Shown: positions 15,568 through 24,515, counted from the stretch's first letter. The stretch is 44,274 nucleotides of DNA from an uncultured Collinsella sp. (GCA_900544115.1 UQTW01000019.1:1-44274); one strand, 5' to 3'. Notes: a model not told the origin generated them from the sequence alone. Made by a program: numbers and translations.

Positions 15568-16847
15568 ATGGTCTTAAGAATGCTTTCCGCATCAAAGAAT
15601 TGCGCGAAAAGATTCTTTTTACCATAGCTATGCTCGTCGTGTACCGCATTGGTGCGCACGTTCCTGTGCCCGGCATTCCCTTCCAGGGGATGCTGGGCCT
15701 TTTCTCGACCGATAACAATTCGGTCGCCGCAGGTGCTATGGCCCTCCTGAATCTTTTCTCTGGCGGCGCGTTGAGCTATGTGTCGGTGTTTTCGCTGGGC
15801 ATCATGCCTTACATCACCAGCTCGATCATCCTCCAGATGCTCCAGGCCGTCGTGCCTTCCCTGCATGAGCTTGCCCGCGAGGGCGAGGTCGGTCAGACCA
15901 AGATTACGCAGTATTCGCGTTACCTCACCCTGGCTCTGGCAATCCTCAACTCCGTGGGTTACCTCTTCCTCTTTAAGAGCTTCGGCATCAGCTTCAATGG
16001 CGCCGGCGCTCCCGAGATCATCTTCGACCTCATGATTGTCGGCACGCTCACCGCGGGCGCCATGCTGATCATGTGGATTGGTGAGCTCATCACCCAGCGC
16101 GGTATCGGCAATGGCATGTCGCTGATCATCTTTGCGAACATCATGGCCGGTCTGCCGCAGGCGATCTTCTCCAGCACCGAGGGCAATGCCGGTGGCATCA
16201 TCACCATGGTGATCATCTGCGCCATCATCCTGCTGGTTATCCCGCTGATTGTTTTCCTTGAGCGTGGCCAGCGCCGCATCCCGGTCTCCTACGCCAAACG
16301 CGTCGTGGGCCGTCGCATGATGGGTGGCCAGACCACCTACCTGCCCATTAAGGTCAATACCGCGGGTGTCGTGCCGATCATCTTCGCTTCGGCGCTGCTG
16401 TACTTCCCGGCTCAGATTGCCGTGTTCTTCCCCGGCATCGGTTGGATTCAGGCAGTTGCCTCTGCGCTTTCGACCGGTTGGCTCAACTGGGTGCTTAACG
16501 TTGTCCTCATCGTGTTCTTCGCGTACTTCTACACCTCCATGGTGTTCAACCCCGATGACACGGCCGACAACCTTAAGAAGCAGGGCGGCTTTATTCCGGG
16601 CGTGCGTCCGGGTAGGGCTACCGCGGCCTACATCAAGAACGCGCTCAACAAGATCACGCTTCCCAGCGCTGTCTTTTTGGCGCTCATCGCCATCGTGCCT
16701 TCGATTATCTTCTCCTTCACGGGTAACCATCTGATCCAGGCATTTGGCGGCACGTCCATCCTCATCATGGTCGGCGTCGTGCTCGACACGGTCGATAAGC
16801 TCGAAGGCCAGATCAAGATGTATGATTACGATGGATTCTTTAAATAG
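15561..16847 (+). CDS. secY: Protein translocase subunit SecY
   Basis: 428-aa channel subunit of the SecYEG translocon with 10 predicted membrane helices. Conserved pieces include GAHVPVPGIP near the N terminus, the plug/TM2 region and GIGNGMSLIIFA. The best start is GTG 15561, inside the last codons of rplO (7-nt overlap); the first aligned residues (LNGLKNAFRIKELREKILF) match the family. The nearby ATG at 15568 is in another frame. The overlap implies coupling with rplO. Confidence 0.97.
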   Translation: MLNGLKNAFRIKELREKILFTIAMLVVYRIGAHVPVPGIPFQGMLGLFSTDNNSVAAGAMALLNLFSGGALSYVSVFSLGIMPYITSSIILQMLQAVVPSLHELAREGEVGQTKITQYSRYLTLALAILNSVGYLFLFKSFGISFNGAGAPEIIFDLMIVGTLTAGAMLIMWIGELITQRGIGNGMSLIIFANIMAGLPQAIFSSTEGNAGGIITMVIICAIILLVIPLIVFLERGQRRIPVSYAKRVVGRRMMGGQTTYLPIKVNTAGVVPIIFASALLYFPAQIAVFFPGIGWIQAVASALSTGWLNWVLNVVLIVFFAYFYTSMVFNPDDTADNLKKQGGFIPGVRPGRATAAYIKNALNKITLPSAVFLALIAIVPSIIFSFTGNHLIQAFGGTSILIMVGVVLDTVDKLEGQIKMYDYDGFFK

Positions 16848-16865
16848 GCTAGAGGAGGATTGCTC

Positions 16866-17492
16866 ATGAACCTCGTATTGCTCGGAGCTCCGGGTGCCGG
16901 TAAGGGCACCGTCGCACAGGAGCTCGTCGCCGAGTTTGGCGTCGCTCACATTTCCACGGGCGACCTGCTGCGTGCTGCCGTCAAGGGTGGCACCGAGCTT
17001 GGTATTCAGGCTAAGAAGTACATGGACGCTGGCGAGCTCGTTCCCGACCAGCTCGTGATCGACCTTGTCAAGGAGCGCCTTGCTGCCGATGACGCCCAGC
17101 AGGGCTTCATCCTCGACGGCTTCCCGCGCAACACCGCCCAGGCTGTGACGCTCGATTCCGAGCTCTCCGCCATGGGTCGCGAGATCGACTGCGCCCTTCT
17201 TGTCGACGTGGCCCCCGAGGTCATCATCGATCGTCTGTCTTCGCGTCGCACTTGCCGCGCCTGCGGCTACACCGGCACCGCTGCCGATGCTACCTGCCCC
17301 AAGTGCGGTGGCGAGATGTATCAGCGCGACGACGACAAGCCCGAGACCATCAAGAACCGTCTCGACGTCTACGAGAAGTCCACGAGCCCGCTCGTCGACT
17401 ACTATCGTGGCCATGGTCTGCTCAAGTCGGTCAACGGTGACCAGGCTCGCGAGACCGTGTACGGGGATGTCAAAGAGGCTCTCGGTCTATGA
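16866..17492 (+). CDS. adk: Adenylate kinase, zinc-LID type
   Basis: 208-aa cytoplasmic enzyme interconverting ATP + AMP and 2 ADP. The P-loop GAPGAGKGT is at residues 7-15 and the NMP/core segment DGFPRN at about 84-89. The LID carries four cysteines, C130, C133, C144 and C147, for structural zinc, as in Gram-positive long-form enzymes. ATG 16866 is preferred because GAGGAGG ends 7 nt before it; the in-frame ATG at 16860 is too close. Its stop overlaps the map start by 4 nt (ATGA). Confidence 0.97.
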   Translation: MNLVLLGAPGAGKGTVAQELVAEFGVAHISTGDLLRAAVKGGTELGIQAKKYMDAGELVPDQLVIDLVKERLAADDAQQGFILDGFPRNTAQAVTLDSELSAMGREIDCALLVDVAPEVIIDRLSSRRTCRACGYTGTAADATCPKCGGEMYQRDDDKPETIKNRLDVYEKSTSPLVDYYRGHGLLKSVNGDQARETVYGDVKEALGL

Positions 17493-18277
17493 TCAAGATT
17501 AAGTCTGCAACGCAAATCGAGCAGATGAAGAAGGCAGGAGCGCTATCTAAGATGGCGCTCCGCCACGTTGGAGCCATGGTGCGCCCTGGTGTTTCGACCT
17601 TTGAGCTCGATCAGCTCGCGGAGCAGATTATCCGTATGCATGGCGGCACCCCGGCCTTTAAGGGTTACGGCGGGTTCCCCGGTACCATTTGCGCATCGAT
17701 TAACGATGCCGTGGTCCACGGTATTCCCAACCCCGACATGATCCTGCGCGATGGCGATATCATCTCCATCGATACGGGAGCTGTCGTTGACGGTTGGGTC
17801 GGCGATAACGCTTGGACGTTTTTTGTCGGCACACCCACGCCCGAGGCCAAGGCCCTGTGCGAGGTCACGCGCGATTGCCTTAAGGCTGCCATCGAGCAGG
17901 CTGTTCCCGGTAACCATATCGGGGATGTTGGTTACGCCGTTCAGTCCCTCGCCGAGTCTCACGGTTACGGCGTGCTTCGTGACTATGTGGGCCATGGCAT
18001 TGGCCGCGTGATGCACGAGGACCCCAACGTTCCTAACTATGGAAAGAAGGGGAGGGGCGTTCGCCTCCAGGCCGGCATGGTCATTGCCATCGAGCCGATG
18101 GTTACGATGGGTTCCAACCATGTGAGCACGGGCTCCGACGGTTGGATTGTTACGACCAACGACCACCTGCCCGCCGCGCACTACGAGAACACCGTCGCCA
18201 TTACCAATGACGGTCCGGTGATTCTCACCACGGATGCCCAAGGTGCTTGGTGTTCGCTCCAAGGCGGAGAAATGTAA
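17489..18277 (+). CDS. map: Methionine aminopeptidase type I
   Basis: 262-aa dinuclear metalloenzyme that removes the N-terminal Met from new proteins. Metal and catalytic residues are present: H77, D95, D106, H169, E202 and E233. It overlaps adk by ATGA, a coupling signal, as in many spc-type operons. No SRP-linker or other extension is seen. Confidence 0.97.
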   Translation: MIKIKSATQIEQMKKAGALSKMALRHVGAMVRPGVSTFELDQLAEQIIRMHGGTPAFKGYGGFPGTICASINDAVVHGIPNPDMILRDGDIISIDTGAVVDGWVGDNAWTFFVGTPTPEAKALCEVTRDCLKAAIEQAVPGNHIGDVGYAVQSLAESHGYGVLRDYVGHGIGRVMHEDPNVPNYGKKGRGVRLQAGMVIAIEPMVTMGSNHVSTGSDGWIVTTNDHLPAAHYENTVAITNDGPVILTTDAQGAWCSLQGGEM

Positions 18278-18313
18278 CAAGTTCCACTTAGTTGTGGAGC
18301 CATTACGAAGTTA

Positions 18314-18342
18314 TTACGATGCGAGCATACGTGTTGTAGAAT
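18314..18342 (+). promoter_or_regulatory. Candidate promoter before infA
   Basis: TTACGA (18314-18319, weak) and TAGAAT (18337-18342) are spaced 17 bp in the 104-bp A/T-rich map-infA gap. It would start a sub-operon infA-rpmJ onward. Confidence 0.4.
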
Positions 18343-18381
18343 ACTCAATCGCTGTCGTTTTCTAGAGAAAGATGATTGCTT

Positions 18382-18600
18382 GTGAAGAAGGAAGACGCAA
18401 TTGAGCTCGAGGGTACGGTAAAGGAACCGCTGCCCAATGCCATGTTTAAGGTCGAGCTCGAGAACGGTCATTCGGTTCTGTGCAACATTTCTGGCAAGAT
18501 CCGAATGAATTACATCCGTATTCTCCCCGGTGACAGGGTTGTCGTGGAGCTTTCCCCGTACGACCTGACCCGCGGCCGCATCACCTATCGCTACAAATAG
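18382..18600 (+). CDS. infA: Translation initiation factor IF-1
   Basis: 72-aa S1/OB-fold factor that binds the ribosomal A site during initiation. IEPLPNAMFRVELENG-like (here VKEPLPNAMFKVELENG) and RMNYIRILPGDRV are diagnostic. GTG 18382 gives the standard 72-aa length; an in-frame TTG two codons upstream is less likely. Confidence 0.96.
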   Translation: MKKEDAIELEGTVKEPLPNAMFKVELENGHSVLCNISGKIRMNYIRILPGDRVVVELSPYDLTRGRITYRYK

Positions 18601-18625
18601 CGGCACGCATACACGCATTCCATTT

Positions 18626-18701
18626 CCGGCTGCAGGCTTAGCTCAACCTACGGTCGGATTGTGTGTGAAGACCAGCCATAGTTTTAAACGCCTGCGGCTG
18701 G
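18626..18701 (+). promoter_or_regulatory. Long-range stem leader before rpmJ-rpsM-rpsK-rpsD
   Basis: CCGGCTGCAGGC (18626-18637) pairs over 12 positions, two of them G-U, with GCCTGCGGCTGG (18690-18701). It encloses 52 nt with a further GGTC/GACC pairing. It lies in the 150-nt infA-rpmJ gap. The operon encodes S4, a known autogenous repressor in E. coli and B. subtilis, so a leader site for an r-protein is plausible; no known motif is recognised. Confidence 0.45.
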
Positions 18702-18750
18702 GCGAGTAGATAGTAGGGAAGTAGTTTGAGCGCTACCGAAAGGAAGAACG

Positions 18751-18864
18751 ATGAAGGTACGTCCTTCGGTCAAGAAGATGTGCGATAAGTGCAAAATCAT
18801 TAGGCGCCATGGCAAGGTCCTCGTCATTTGCGAGAACCCCCGTCATAAGCAGCGTCAGGGTTAA
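18751..18864 (+). CDS. rpmJ: Ribosomal protein bL36, zinc type
   Basis: 37-aa large-subunit protein reading MKVRPSVKKMCDKC and on to NPRHKQRQG. It has the C+ zinc ribbon residues C11, C14, C27 and H32. AAGGAAG precedes the ATG. It is followed 14 nt later by rpsM. Confidence 0.97.
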   Translation: MKVRPSVKKMCDKCKIIRRHGKVLVICENPRHKQRQG

Positions 18865-18878
18865 GAGAGGAGACTACG

Positions 18879-19253
18879 TTGGCCCGTATTAATGGTGTCG
18901 ACCTCCCGCGTGAGAAGCGCGTTGAGATCGGTCTGACCTACATTTACGGCATCGGCCGCACCACTGCGACGAAGATCTGCGTCGAGTGCAACGTTAACGT
19001 GGATACGCGTGTTAAGGACCTCACCGAGGATGAGGTTAACGCCATCCGTGATTATATCGATAAGAACCAGATCATGGTTGAGGGCGACCTCCGCCGTGAG
19101 CGCAACCAGAACGTCAAGCGCCTTATGGACATCGGCTGCAACCGCGGCCTTCGTCACCGCAAGGGCCTCCCGGTCCGCGGCCAGCGCACCCACACTAACG
19201 CTCGTACCCGCAAGGGCCCGAAGCGTCAGATCGGTGCTAAGAAGAAGAAATAA
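18879..19253 (+). CDS. rpsM: Ribosomal protein uS13
   Basis: 124-aa small-subunit head protein S13 (ARINGVDLPREKRVEIGLTY; RGLRHRKGLPVRGQRT). The start is TTG 18879, behind GAGAGGAGA 6-8 nt upstream. The basic C-terminal tail that contacts P-site tRNA is intact. Confidence 0.98.
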   Translation: MARINGVDLPREKRVEIGLTYIYGIGRTTATKICVECNVNVDTRVKDLTEDEVNAIRDYIDKNQIMVEGDLRRERNQNVKRLMDIGCNRGLRHRKGLPVRGQRTHTNARTRKGPKRQIGAKKKK

Positions 19254-19267
19254 GGAGCGCTAGATAG

Positions 19268-19672
19268 ATGGCTACTGCTAAGAAGAACGTTCGCGCTGCC
19301 CGTCTGAAGCGCGCGGACCGTAAGAATATTTCCGTGGGCCAGGCTCACATTCGTTCTACGTTTAACAACACGATCGTTTCGATCACCGATCCCCAGGGCA
19401 ACGTCATTTCCTGGAAGTCGGCTGGCCAGGTGGGCTTCAAGGGCTCCCGTAAGTCCACGCCGTTCGCTGCCCAGATGGCTGCCGAGGCTGCTGCCAAGCA
19501 GGCCATGGAGCACGGTATGAAGAAGGTTTCCGTCTTCGTCAAGGGCCCCGGCTCCGGTCGTGAGACCGCCATCCGCTCCCTCCAGGCTGCTGGCCTCGAG
19601 GTCTCGAGCATCCAGGACAAGACCCCCATCCCGCACAACGGCTGCCGCCCCAAGAAGCGTCGCCGCGTGTAA
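19268..19672 (+). CDS. rpsK: Ribosomal protein uS11
   Basis: 134-aa small-subunit platform protein S11. AHIRSTFNNTIVSITD, GFKGSRKSTPFAAQ and HNGCRPKKRRRV are diagnostic. AAGGAG lies upstream. Next is rpsD after 19 nt. Confidence 0.98.
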   Translation: MATAKKNVRAARLKRADRKNISVGQAHIRSTFNNTIVSITDPQGNVISWKSAGQVGFKGSRKSTPFAAQMAAEAAAKQAMEHGMKKVSVFVKGPGSGRETAIRSLQAAGLEVSSIQDKTPIPHNGCRPKKRRRV

Positions 19673-19691
19673 CTGAAAGGATCGTATCAAT

Positions 19692-20288
19692 ATGGCAATC
19701 GACAGGACTCCTGTTCTTAAGCGCTGCCGTCAGCTCGGGATCGATCCCGCTGAGCTCGGTTACAGCAGCAAGAAGGAATCTATCCGTCAGCCCAAGCGCC
19801 GTCGCAAGGAATCTGAGTACGGCATGCAGCTGCGCGAGAAGCAGAAGGTCAAGTTTATCTATGGCGTTCTGGAGAAGCAGTTCCACGGCTACTTCAACAA
19901 GGCCCGCAAGATGAACGGCGTCACCGGTGAGAACCTCATGATCATCCTTGAGTCTCGCCTCGACAACGTTGTCTTCCGTCTTGGCTTCGCCCGTACCCGC
20001 AAAGAGGCTCGTCAGTCCGTCCGTCACGGTCACTTCACCGTGAACGGCAAGCGCGTGGACATCCCGTCCTACCGCGTCAAGGCCGGCGACGTCGTCGCTG
20101 TCGGCGAGAAGTTCCGTGACCTCCTCCCCATCAAGGAGGCCCTGATTTCCTCCGAGCGCTTTGAGGTCCCTGGCTGGCTCGAGGTCGATATCGAGAAGCT
20201 GTCTGGTAACGTGCTCGCTCTGCCGACGCGTGAGCAGATCAGCGGTGATATCAACGAGCAGCTCATCGTCGAGCTCTACTCTAAGTAG
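19692..20288 (+). CDS. rpsD: Ribosomal protein uS4
   Basis: 198-aa small-subunit assembly initiator S4, with the S4 RNA-binding domain in the second half (ESRLDNVVFRLGFARTRKEA; HGHFTVNGKRVDIPSY). No CxxC zinc motif is seen near the N terminus, so this is the zinc-free form. S4 represses its own operon in several bacteria, which bears on the leader before rpmJ. Confidence 0.98.
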   Translation: MAIDRTPVLKRCRQLGIDPAELGYSSKKESIRQPKRRRKESEYGMQLREKQKVKFIYGVLEKQFHGYFNKARKMNGVTGENLMIILESRLDNVVFRLGFARTRKEARQSVRHGHFTVNGKRVDIPSYRVKAGDVVAVGEKFRDLLPIKEALISSERFEVPGWLEVDIEKLSGNVLALPTREQISGDINEQLIVELYSK

Positions 20289-20320
20289 TCCATCCGGGCT
20301 GCTGAGGCTGGAGGTAATAC

Positions 20321-21262
20321 ATGTCAGAATTCATTAGGCCTCAGGTTCAGGTCGAAGAGATCAACGAGACGTCTGCTCGTGTCTCCGTCGAGCCGCTCGA
20401 GCGTGGTTACGGCGATACGCTGGGTAACTCCCTTCGTCGCGTTCTTCTGTCCTCGCTCGAGGGTGCCGCCGTCGAGGCTATTCAGATCGATGGTGCGCAG
20501 CACGAGTTCATGACCATCCCTAACATGGTCGAGGATGTCACCGACATCGTCCTGAATGTCAAGGGTCTTGTCTTCAGGGCTCTCGGCACGACCGACGAGG
20601 CGACCGCCACCATCTCGGTTGACGGCCCCTGCGAGGTCACCGGTGCGGACTTCTTTATTCCGTCCGAGTTTGAGCTGGTCAACCCCGAGCAGCACATCGC
20701 TACGCTCACCGAGGGTGGCCATCTCACCATGAGCATGCGCATCGGCTATGGCCGCGGCTATGTTTCTGGCGAGGCCAACAAGCGCGACAACGATCCCATC
20801 GGTGTGATCCACGTCGACTCGCTGTACTCGCCGGTTTCCCGTTGCGCCAAGCTCGTTGAGGCTTGCCGTGTCGGTCAGCACACCGACTACGACCGCCTTG
20901 TCCTCGAGATCGAGACCAACGGCTCCATCGCCCCGCGCGACGCCGTGGTCCAGGCTGCCAATATCATCAACCAGCATATGGCCGCCTTTATGAACCTTGC
21001 CGAGACCCCCGAGGTCGAGGAGGAGGCTTCGATCTTCGCTCCCGAGGTCACGAACGACAACGCCGAGCTGGACAAGCAGATCGAGGATCTGGACCTTTCC
21101 GTCCGTTCCTACAACTGCCTTAAGCGCGCCAGCATTCACTCGGTCCGTCAGCTCGTTGAGTTCTCGGAGAACGATCTGCTTAACATCCGTAACTTCGGTG
21201 TTAAGTCGATCGAGGAAGTGAAGGACAAGCTTGAGTCCATGGGCCTGAGCCTGAAGGCTTAA
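20321..21262 (+). CDS. rpoA: RNA polymerase alpha subunit
   Basis: 313-aa alpha subunit. The N-terminal dimerisation domain has EPLERGYGDTLGNSLRRVLL; the C-terminal domain (about residues 245-313) has the helix-hairpin region RASIHSVRQLVEFSE and ends LESMGLSLKA. CTGGAGG precedes the ATG. Both domains are full length. Confidence 0.98.
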   Translation: MSEFIRPQVQVEEINETSARVSVEPLERGYGDTLGNSLRRVLLSSLEGAAVEAIQIDGAQHEFMTIPNMVEDVTDIVLNVKGLVFRALGTTDEATATISVDGPCEVTGADFFIPSEFELVNPEQHIATLTEGGHLTMSMRIGYGRGYVSGEANKRDNDPIGVIHVDSLYSPVSRCAKLVEACRVGQHTDYDRLVLEIETNGSIAPRDAVVQAANIINQHMAAFMNLAETPEVEEEASIFAPEVTNDNAELDKQIEDLDLSVRSYNCLKRASIHSVRQLVEFSENDLLNIRNFGVKSIEEVKDKLESMGLSLKA

Positions 21263-21292
21263 TGCTTCGCATATTTGAGGAGAAACTAGACC

Positions 21293-21775
21293 ATGCGTCA
21301 CAACGTTAAGAAGGGCCTGAAGCTCGGCACCGATGCGAGCCACACCAAGGCCATGAAGAAGAGCCTGGCCAAGGCCCTCTTCGAGAACGACCGCATCAAG
21401 ACCACCGAGACCCGCGCTAAGGCGCTGCGTTCGGTCGTCGAGCCGATCATCACCTGGGCCAAGAAGGGCGACCTGCACTCTCGTCGTCTGGCTATCGCCA
21501 AGCTCGGCGATAAGCAGCTCGTTGCCGAGATTTTCGACAAGGCTGCTCAGGGCATGTGGCAGGACCGCAACGGCGGTTACACCCGCATCATGAAGCTCGG
21601 TAACCGTAAGGGCGACAACGCTCCCATCGTTATCATGGAGCTCGTCACCGAGCCTTGCACGCCTAAGGCCAAGAAGGCTGCTCCGGCCCCCAAGAAGGCC
21701 GCTGCTCCCAAGAAGGTCGAGGCTGTCGAGGAGACCGCTGCCGAGGAGGCTCCTGCTGAGGAGACCGCTGAGTAG
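21293..21775 (+). CDS. rplQ: Ribosomal protein bL17 with Ala/Lys/Glu-rich C-terminal tail
   Basis: 160-aa large-subunit protein L17. The core (about residues 1-120) has AMKKSLAKALFENDRIKTTE. A tail of roughly 38 residues, first AK/P-rich and then AE-rich, extends beyond the usual end; such tails are seen in other Actinobacteria. It is the last gene of the operon and is followed by a strong terminator. Confidence 0.97.
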   Translation: MRHNVKKGLKLGTDASHTKAMKKSLAKALFENDRIKTTETRAKALRSVVEPIITWAKKGDLHSRRLAIAKLGDKQLVAEIFDKAAQGMWQDRNGGYTRIMKLGNRKGDNAPIVIMELVTEPCTPKAKKAAPAPKKAAAPKKVEAVEETAAEEAPAEETAE

Positions 21776-21801
21776 ACATTTCGTCTGCATAGGCTATATT
21801 C

Positions 21802-21832
21802 GAGGGGTACGTTCGCGTACCCCTCTTTTTTT
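21802..21832 (+). terminator. Strong rho-independent terminator after rplQ
   Basis: A perfect 10-bp stem GAGGGGTACG/CGTACCCCTC with a TTCG tetraloop is followed by seven T residues. It closes the ribosomal operon. Confidence 0.95.
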
Positions 21833-21867
21833 GTCGCGATACCGTTGCTTGTTTGTTGGGAGCGCCC

Positions 21868-22692
21868 ATGACTGCGCCGTCTGATTTCAATTCGATTTCC
21901 GAGCTTGACGCCACGCTCGTATTTCGCGTGGCCTATGATGGCTCGTCGTATAGCGGATTTGCCGAGCAGCCGGGACAGACGACGGTTGCGGGTGAGCTAC
22001 GTCGAGCCATCGAGACGCTGCTTCGCCGCCCGATCGATCTGACGTGTGCGGGGCGTACCGATGCCGGCGTGCATGCCGTGGCTCAGTACATCAGCGTGCC
22101 CGTAACGGACGCTGAGCTCGCTTGTACGCGCCGTAGGTGGCTGCGGGCTATGGATGCCCTGCTGCCCAAAGATATCGCCATAAACGAGGTCTACAAGGCC
22201 CGTAAAGGCTTTTCTGCGCGTTTTGACGCGCGTTCCCGTACGTATACGTACCGTATTGCCGATCGAGATGCGCGCCCCGTGCTGTCCCGCGGTGCCGTGT
22301 GGTGGCATCGCTATCCCTTGGATGTTGAGGCTATGTCTGCTGCCTGCCCCGCCCTGCTGGGCGAGCAGGACTTTAAAAGCTTTTGCAAGGTTGCTTCGGC
22401 CGTTGGCAAGCCCACGCATCGCTGCGTGATGCGTGCCGAATTTGGCCATGAGGTTGCGTTTGGCGAGGACATCCTGACGTTCACCATCGAGGGCAATGCG
22501 TTTCTGCATTCGATGGTCCGTACGATCGTGGGCACGCTTGTCGAGATTGGCATGCATCGCCGTGAACCCGAGTGGATGCGCGAGGTCATCGATGCTTGCG
22601 ACCGTACCGCTGCGGGCCCCACGGCTCCTGCCTGCGGCCTTACGTTTATGGGCGTGGATTACGATCCCGCCGAGCTTGTCGTGCTCGACTAG
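21868..22692 (+). CDS. truA: tRNA pseudouridine(38-40) synthase TruA
   Basis: 274-aa enzyme that isomerises U38-U40 in tRNA anticodon arms. The catalytic aspartate lies in CAGRTDAGVHA and the family start VAYDGSSYSGFAEQ is clear. ATG 21868 has GGGAG upstream; a TTG at 21853 would add five residues. It lies just after the terminator, as often seen near rplQ. Confidence 0.95.
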   Translation: MTAPSDFNSISELDATLVFRVAYDGSSYSGFAEQPGQTTVAGELRRAIETLLRRPIDLTCAGRTDAGVHAVAQYISVPVTDAELACTRRRWLRAMDALLPKDIAINEVYKARKGFSARFDARSRTYTYRIADRDARPVLSRGAVWWHRYPLDVEAMSAACPALLGEQDFKSFCKVASAVGKPTHRCVMRAEFGHEVAFGEDILTFTIEGNAFLHSMVRTIVGTLVEIGMHRREPEWMREVIDACDRTAAGPTAPACGLTFMGVDYDPAELVVLD

Positions 22693-22700
22693 GGGAGGGC

Positions 22701-22719
22701 TCGACGCGTCGTGCGTCGA
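22701..22719. other. Short perfect hairpin after truA
   Basis: TCGACGC and GCGTCGA form a 7-bp stem with a 5-nt loop, 8 nt after the truA stop and with no T-run. Nothing else is recognised in 22720-22853. Confidence 0.4.
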
Positions 22720-22853
22720 CACCTGCCATCTGTGGGCTGCGCGTGTGCAACATCTGTTCTTGGCGTGCAATACAACCGGTGTCTCATTGCTTTTATTGCC
22801 GGGGTGTACCATGAACCACGGTTTGATTCATTGCTGTCGAGAGGACGGATAAT

Positions 22854-23894
22854 TTGGTTCGACGTGGCTCGCATCCGCGACTTTCGGTGATCCTTGTGGT
22901 AGAAGGTTCGCCCAGCTATGCGATGCGTGCGCTCGAGAGTATCCAGAACCAAGACCTCTACGATTTGCAGATTGTCGTTGTCTGTCGCGATGCTGCGCCC
23001 GGTGTGCGCCATTCGCTTCAAGTTACTGCCGACAGGGACATCCATATTGATTTGATTGACGTCGAGGACGCGACGCGCGGCGCGTGTCTTCGTGCCGGTT
23101 TTGCTGCCTCGCGCGGCTCTCAAATCATCGCCATGAACGCCGATGAGTGGTTTGCTCCGCAATCCCTTTCCAAGATGGTCGATATCGCGTGCGATACTGC
23201 GGCAGACATAGTGTTCCCCATGGTGTCGCTCGACCGCTATGATGCACATCGAGAGCGCCATTCGCGCGTCTTGGATGCTACTCATATTTCCATTGATAGC
23301 AAATCTTCGATGGTGGCCGGGCTGCCCCAGTTGATTTTAGGTGGCTTGGTTGCTCAAGTCTCTGGCGTGATGTATAGCCGTCCGCTGTTTGAGGCATGCC
23401 TTTTGTGCGACAAGGCGTTTCGCACAGTTGGGTTTATGGCATGCGCGCTCTCGCAGGCGCAGCGCGTCTCCGGATGCGGCAACGCTTGTTTCCACGCGGT
23501 GGCGCCTAAGCTTACAGACGCCTTTGATCCCACCATGTATGCCAAGGTATCCGATGACACCCGAGCGCTCGACGAGCTTGCGGACTCACTCTCGGAAGCA
23601 GATAGCGGTGGTCGGCTCAAGCTGGCAAGCCAAAAGTTCTACTTTGCCGGACTGGTCGCCTGCATCGAGAATTTGTGTCTGAGCCCGCATGGGGTGTCGT
23701 CAATCGAGCGTTCCGCCCGCATGCGTGATATGCTCGAGGCGCCTCGAACCCGTCAGATGGTCGCCGCGCTCAAGGACAACCATCGGGGACTCGGTCTGTT
23801 GTTTGGGCCGATCGCCAGCGCTAAGCCCGCGCGCTGCGTGATGTGTACGCATCTGGCAGCTTTTCTTAACCGGACGGGCGCAAAGCCCGCCTAA
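22854..23894 (+). CDS. GT2-like glycosyltransferase-fold protein, 346 aa
   Basis: The N-terminal third has a GT-A fold pattern: LSVILVVEGSPSYAMRALESI (about 10-30), QDLYDLQIVVV (33-43) and a DxD-like NADEWF at 95-100 followed by KMVDIA. This matches family 2 glycosyltransferases, cytoplasmic enzymes that use nucleotide sugars. The C-terminal half is not recognised and the metal motif is degenerate (ADEW instead of DxD), so activity is uncertain. The start is TTG 22854 with AGAGGAC upstream. The neighbours truA and argR give no functional hint. Confidence 0.6.
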   Translation: MVRRGSHPRLSVILVVEGSPSYAMRALESIQNQDLYDLQIVVVCRDAAPGVRHSLQVTADRDIHIDLIDVEDATRGACLRAGFAASRGSQIIAMNADEWFAPQSLSKMVDIACDTAADIVFPMVSLDRYDAHRERHSRVLDATHISIDSKSSMVAGLPQLILGGLVAQVSGVMYSRPLFEACLLCDKAFRTVGFMACALSQAQRVSGCGNACFHAVAPKLTDAFDPTMYAKVSDDTRALDELADSLSEADSGGRLKLASQKFYFAGLVACIENLCLSPHGVSSIERSARMRDMLEAPRTRQMVAALKDNHRGLGLLFGPIASAKPARCVMCTHLAAFLNRTGAKPA

Positions 23895-23905
23895 ACGGCT
23901 CATTA

Positions 23906-23933
23906 CGAAACAAACTTGCATAGAATTGTTTCG
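23906..23933. promoter_or_regulatory. Inverted repeat upstream of argR
   Basis: CGAAACAA and TTGTTTCG are perfect 8-bp arms with a 12-nt spacer, in an A/T-rich gap about 95 nt before argR. It differs from the usual ARG box (TGAAT-type half sites), so the binding protein is unknown. Confidence 0.45.
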
Positions 23934-24026
23934 AAATGCGTTCTTATACACAAAAGCCTTCAAATAGCGTTAAACTATTCAATCACTGATTGATTGTCTC
24001 CGCCATCTTTTGGAGAGAGGGTTTGT

Positions 24027-24464
24027 ATGGCTAAAAAACGCAATGGGCGCCAGGATGCCATTAGAGATATTGTGCGCAATAAGGATGTCCGCACGCAGCG
24101 CGTGCTGGTCGATGAGCTCCGTGCTATGGGCTTTGATTGCACGCAGGCGACTGTCTCTCGCGATATTGCCGATATGGGGCTGCGTAAGCTCCCTGAGGGC
24201 ATCTATGTTCTGGCGGAGGACCTGCACCTGCAACGTATGGTTTCCGAGCTCGTAACGGGCGTTCTGCGTACTGATAATCTGGTTATGATCAAGGCTCAGC
24301 CTGGCACGGCTTCCGGCATCGCCGCCGCCGTTGATGCGGCAGAGTTGCCCGATGTGCTTGGCTCGCTTGCCGGCAACGATACGATTTTGGTTATTGCCCA
24401 GACGGCCGAGGACGGCGAGCGTCTCGAGGCGCTGATCAATAAGTTGAGCAATTCTCGCAAGTAG
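24027..24464 (+). CDS. argR: Arginine repressor ArgR
   Basis: 145-aa regulator that senses arginine and represses biosynthesis genes. The winged HTH includes TQATVSRDI (39-47); the C-terminal hexamerisation/arginine-binding domain has GTASGIA (93-99) and AGNDTI (115-120). ATG 24027 with GAGAGAGG upstream is chosen over an in-frame start at 23994. No arg genes are adjacent, and a terminator follows. Confidence 0.93.
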   Translation: MAKKRNGRQDAIRDIVRNKDVRTQRVLVDELRAMGFDCTQATVSRDIADMGLRKLPEGIYVLAEDLHLQRMVSELVTGVLRTDNLVMIKAQPGTASGIAAAVDAAELPDVLGSLAGNDTILVIAQTAEDGERLEALINKLSNSRK

Positions 24465-24515
24465 GCGTGCGGGTCGTGCGTTCGGCATTGTGTGCGCTGA
24501 CATAGTGGCTTGTAA

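Noticed and set aside
15564..17414. A 616-codon minus-strand frame
   Set aside because: Shadow of secY and adk; His/Asp-rich nonsense composition without domains.
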